Source: Vanrija pseudolonga
Lineage: Eukaryota; Basidiomycota; Tremellomycetes; Trichosporonales; Trichosporonaceae
Assembly (NCBI RefSeq): GCF_020906515.1
Contig: NC_085849.1
Coordinates: 186,001 to 250,000, forward strand
Direction of reading: 5' to 3'
DNA: 64,000 nt
The notes beneath the pieces are model-generated. The model made no database searches, was not told the origin of the DNA, and saw nothing but the letters and a program-made list of their open reading frames with translations. Below are positions 61,502 to 64,000 of the stretch, piece after piece (within the stretch, counting starts at the first letter, position 1; every line of letters begins with the position of its first letter). Made by a program: the position numbers and the translations under genes.

Positions 61502-63284
61502 TGTGGTGGTGGGTGGGTGAGTGGTGTGAGGAGGACCTCGGTGTCGTGGTGGATGCACTTATACTCGATGTGTGGTGCTGTGTAAGCTGTCAAGAGTCGC
61601 TGCTGCATCGCTTTGCACCGACGCTGCCGGCGCCGAAGATGTCACCTTGTGCTCGGCTCTCGTCGCGATGACGTCGAGGCTCGCTTGGCATCCCGACTTG
61701 TCAACACTGCCCCCATCTCCATCTCGGCCTTGGCCTCGAGATCAGCATCGTACACCGCCAATCCTGCTGGTCAAGAGCATCCACGAGCGATGCGTGTTGT
61801 TCGTCGAGTCGGCTATGCTGTGGGTGAGTCTGCGGCGATGTGCAAGTGCGCGTTGTTGAAGGCCGTTGACGCTGTGTGCTGCCCCTCTTGCCCGCCCGCC
61901 CGCACCGCCGCTCAATCGCCCTCCCTCGCCCATCCATCGCCCATCGCCCCATGGACCCCTCTTCCCTCTACTGACCCGTGCTGTACTTATCCACAGCATG
62001 CATGCACTGATGTGCCCTCGTTCTCGCCTCGCCCCCGCCGTATCCACCCCATTCTTGCCCATCTTCGCCCCGCCCGCACACACCGTAATGAGGTGTTTTG
62101 TCGCGGGTGCCTGTCTGTCTGCCTTGACGCGGCGACAACGACCTCCACCCCAGATTGGACCACCGCGACGAGCTTGATAAATCGCGCTCGCTGCATCCGG
62201 GTAGGTAGGTACAACCCCTTGGCCCCCTCGCGCCCTCTCCTCGCCTCCGAGCAACGCAGCAGCATGCATACACGGCGCCACTGAGCGCGGTCCGTCGCTG
62301 CATGCATGCGCGCCGAGGGCTCGAGAGCCTGATCTGATGAATTGGGCCCAACGACTAGCTTCTGTATGCTATGTTTGGCTCACCCCTTCGCCCTGCCCTG
62401 TTCACCCAAAATTCCCGCATCACGCCAGACTGGCAGCTAGATCTTGCTTGTTGTTGTCGTCGGGTTACCTTTGAGAAATCCCTCATTCGATAACACCTTG
62501 GCCGCTCTCTCGTTCTACTCCAATCCGCAGTGCGCGAGCGACTGGCACTACCCTATTCCGGGCTCCTGCTGCTGCTGCTCACACACTCACACACTGATCA
62601 GATCAGGCCAAACCTCTCCCCCGGGGCCTCTGTGGCACGCTGACGACCTGAGCCTCCACCGACCTGATCCACTACACTCACCGCGATAGCACAGGCGCCC
62701 TCACTCACCAAAATCGCGCTCTCTCCCAACGCGCCTCACCACCTGCCTGCGCCTACATGACAACAACGATGCGCACCGCGCGCGCCGCATGCATTCCTTC
62801 CTTCCCAGGCCAACCTCACGCCACCCCGCCCCACCGTACCCCACTCGAAGCACCAGCGAATCCGGACAAGCTCCCACCAACGTTTGCGTTACTGAGACGA
62901 GACGAGGCGGGAGATCATCCGGCCCATCTGGTCTGGTGCCACCCGAGACGACACGCGCGACCAGTCGCCTGTCGAGAGGACCAAGACTTTGACATGGCCC
63001 TCTGACATTCTCCCAAGCGACGGCCCGCTGACAAGTGCTTAAAAGAAGACTCGAGAGGCGCACAGTGACTCCCCATCTCGCATCAACGTTTGCTTCTCGC
63101 CAGCCCCAGGCCGCTGCTCCCAGACCGCCTCTCAGACCGCCGTATGTCCCCCCTTACTGTCCTTGACCGGCTGAGCTCATGGCGGAACCCGCGTGCAGAT
63201 ATTTCCTGGCTGGTTGACTCGACCTCGACCTTGTCCACCACAACCTACGGCTCGGTCCACACCACTGACTCTTCGCCCCTCGCC
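61502..63284. other. Gene-poor region, 1.8 kb
   Basis: Between LURP-one-related copy 2 and the P-type ATPase, divergent. Frames over 150 codons at 61613-62284 and 61742-62281 overlap on opposite strands and lack recognised domains. There is no clear TATA; TTAAAAG at about 63040 is the best candidate for the ATPase. No RNA gene was recognised. Confidence 0.5.
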
Positions 63285-64000
63285 ATGTCGTCGTCCAAGC
63301 ACACGAGCTTTGCCGACGTCGAAAAGATGACTTCGTCGTCGCCGCGCTCCTCGCTGACCATTGAGGACAAGCTGCGCACCATCGACGAGCCGGCGCGCGG
63401 CATCACGTTCCCCGACCTGCAGCCAATCCAGCGCACCCCCGCCCGCGTGCCCGCCGAGTTCCGTACCCTCTCGATCCACGTGTACGACTCGCAGCGCTTC
63501 GACGTGCCCTCCGCCACGGCTCCGCGCTCGTCGAAGCGCAAGTTCTGGTCGAGGACGCCGACGAATGAGTCGACAGACGACGACACGGGCTTCTTCTCCA
63601 AGCTCGAGTTCCACACACTCTCGGCGCACGAGGTGGCGCAGCGCCTCGGCGTCTCGCCCGCCGTCGGTCTCGACACCGACGCGGTCACCAAGCGCATTAA
63701 GCGCAACGGGCCCAACATTCTCATCCACAAGAAGCCCCAGATCTGGAAGAAGTTCATCCGCTATGTCTTTGGCGACTTCTGCTCCATCCTCTGGATCGGT
63801 GTCATCATCTTCTTCATCTCGTGGAAGCCGCTCGGCAACCCCCCGGCCCCGTACAACCTCGCTCTTGCGATTGTCGTTCTTCTTGTCATCTTCACCCAGG
63901 CCATTTTCAGTGGCCTGCAGGACTGGTCGGCGCAAAAGGTCATGGCGTCAATTCTCGACCTCCTCCCTGAGAACGCTGTAGTCCTGCGCGACGGCGAGGC
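63285..64000 (+). CDS. P-type cation ATPase, N-terminal part (Na+/K+-ATPase alpha-like, type IIC)
   Basis: The frame runs from the ATG at 63285 to the window edge, 238 codons, without introns. About 100 polar N-terminal residues precede a cation-ATPase N-domain (FHTLSAHEVAQRLGVSPAVG), then KRNGPNILIHKKPQIWKKFI and the first transmembrane pair with VFGDFCSILWIGVIIFFISW. This resembles the FGGFSMLLWIG motif of animal Na+/K+ and H+/K+ pumps more than the Ca2+ (IIA) or fungal ENA (IID) pumps. It continues into QAIFSGLQDWSAQKVMASIL and VVLRDGEA, the start of the actuator domain. The phosphorylation site and ion-binding helices are outside the window, so ion specificity is tentative. Such IIC pumps occur sporadically in fungi. 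Confidence 0.85.
   Translation, partial: MSSSKHTSFADVEKMTSSSPRSSLTIEDKLRTIDEPARGITFPDLQPIQRTPARVPAEFRTLSIHVYDSQRFDVPSATAPRSSKRKFWSRTPTNESTDDDTGFFSKLEFHTLSAHEVAQRLGVSPAVGLDTDAVTKRIKRNGPNILIHKKPQIWKKFIRYVFGDFCSILWIGVIIFFISWKPLGNPPAPYNLALAIVVLLVIFTQAIFSGLQDWSAQKVMASILDLLPENAVVLRDGE

Noticed and set aside
1-64000. CRISPR arrays, transposons or old virus-like elements
   Set aside because: No regular repeat-spacer array, terminal repeats, integrase, reverse transcriptase, transposase or capsid-like frame was recognised by eye on either strand.

Overview
This 64 kb window is nuclear DNA of a fungus, most likely a GC-rich basidiomycete yeast of the Tremellomycetes (Trichosporonales-like). The evidence is the high GC content with strong G/C preference at third codon positions, compact multi-exon genes with very short introns (many of 34-60 nt, GTGAGT or GTAAGT donors, a CTGAC/CTAAC-like branch site close to the acceptor), and a metallothionein whose cysteine pattern resembles Cryptococcus CMT proteins. 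The lineage call is an inference; no rRNA or tRNA was found to confirm it. I assign 31 genes, two of them cut by the window edges. Splice junctions were set by eye from GT-AG sites, reading phase and protein continuity. Every complete spliced gene sums to a whole number of codons. No CRISPR array, recognisable transposon or viral element was seen.

Layout. 0-12.4 kb: an edge fragment, an amino acid permease, a chromate transporter, a one-pass membrane protein, a siderophore-iron transporter with iron-type GATA sites upstream, and an alpha/beta hydrolase. 13.9-25.4 kb: an SPFH-domain protein, then an unusual block containing an eight-helix membrane protein, a long-tailed metallothionein, three tandem genes for 59-62 residue proteins with a GGW(T/E)AF core, an orphan protein, a second eight-helix paralogue and a small CxxC protein. 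26-28.4 kb: a ferric/cupric reductase. 30.5-43.1 kb: aldehyde dehydrogenase, a Zn2Cys6 regulator, a GABA/polyamine-type permease and a copper amine oxidase. 43.4-48.7 kb: a secreted metallophosphoesterase, a third eight-helix paralogue, a fourth GGWTAF gene and a LURP-one-related protein. 51.3-64 kb: cystathionine gamma-lyase, an agmatinase with a signal peptide, an MFS transporter, a small acidic protein, an F-box-like protein, a second LURP-one-related gene and the start of a P-type cation ATPase.

How the genes may work together. The 30-43 kb block has the parts expected for amine use: uptake (permease), oxidation to an aldehyde (copper amine oxidase), oxidation to an acid (aldehyde dehydrogenase) and a regulator. 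The agmatinase at 53-55 kb could supply putrescine. The siderophore transporter, ferric reductase and metallothionein are all metal-handling genes, and the amine oxidase needs copper. These links are inferred from content and position.

The strongest candidates for something undescribed are the GGWTAF microprotein family (four two-exon genes) and its repeated association with the eight-helix family (three genes), which suggests duplication of a two-gene module.
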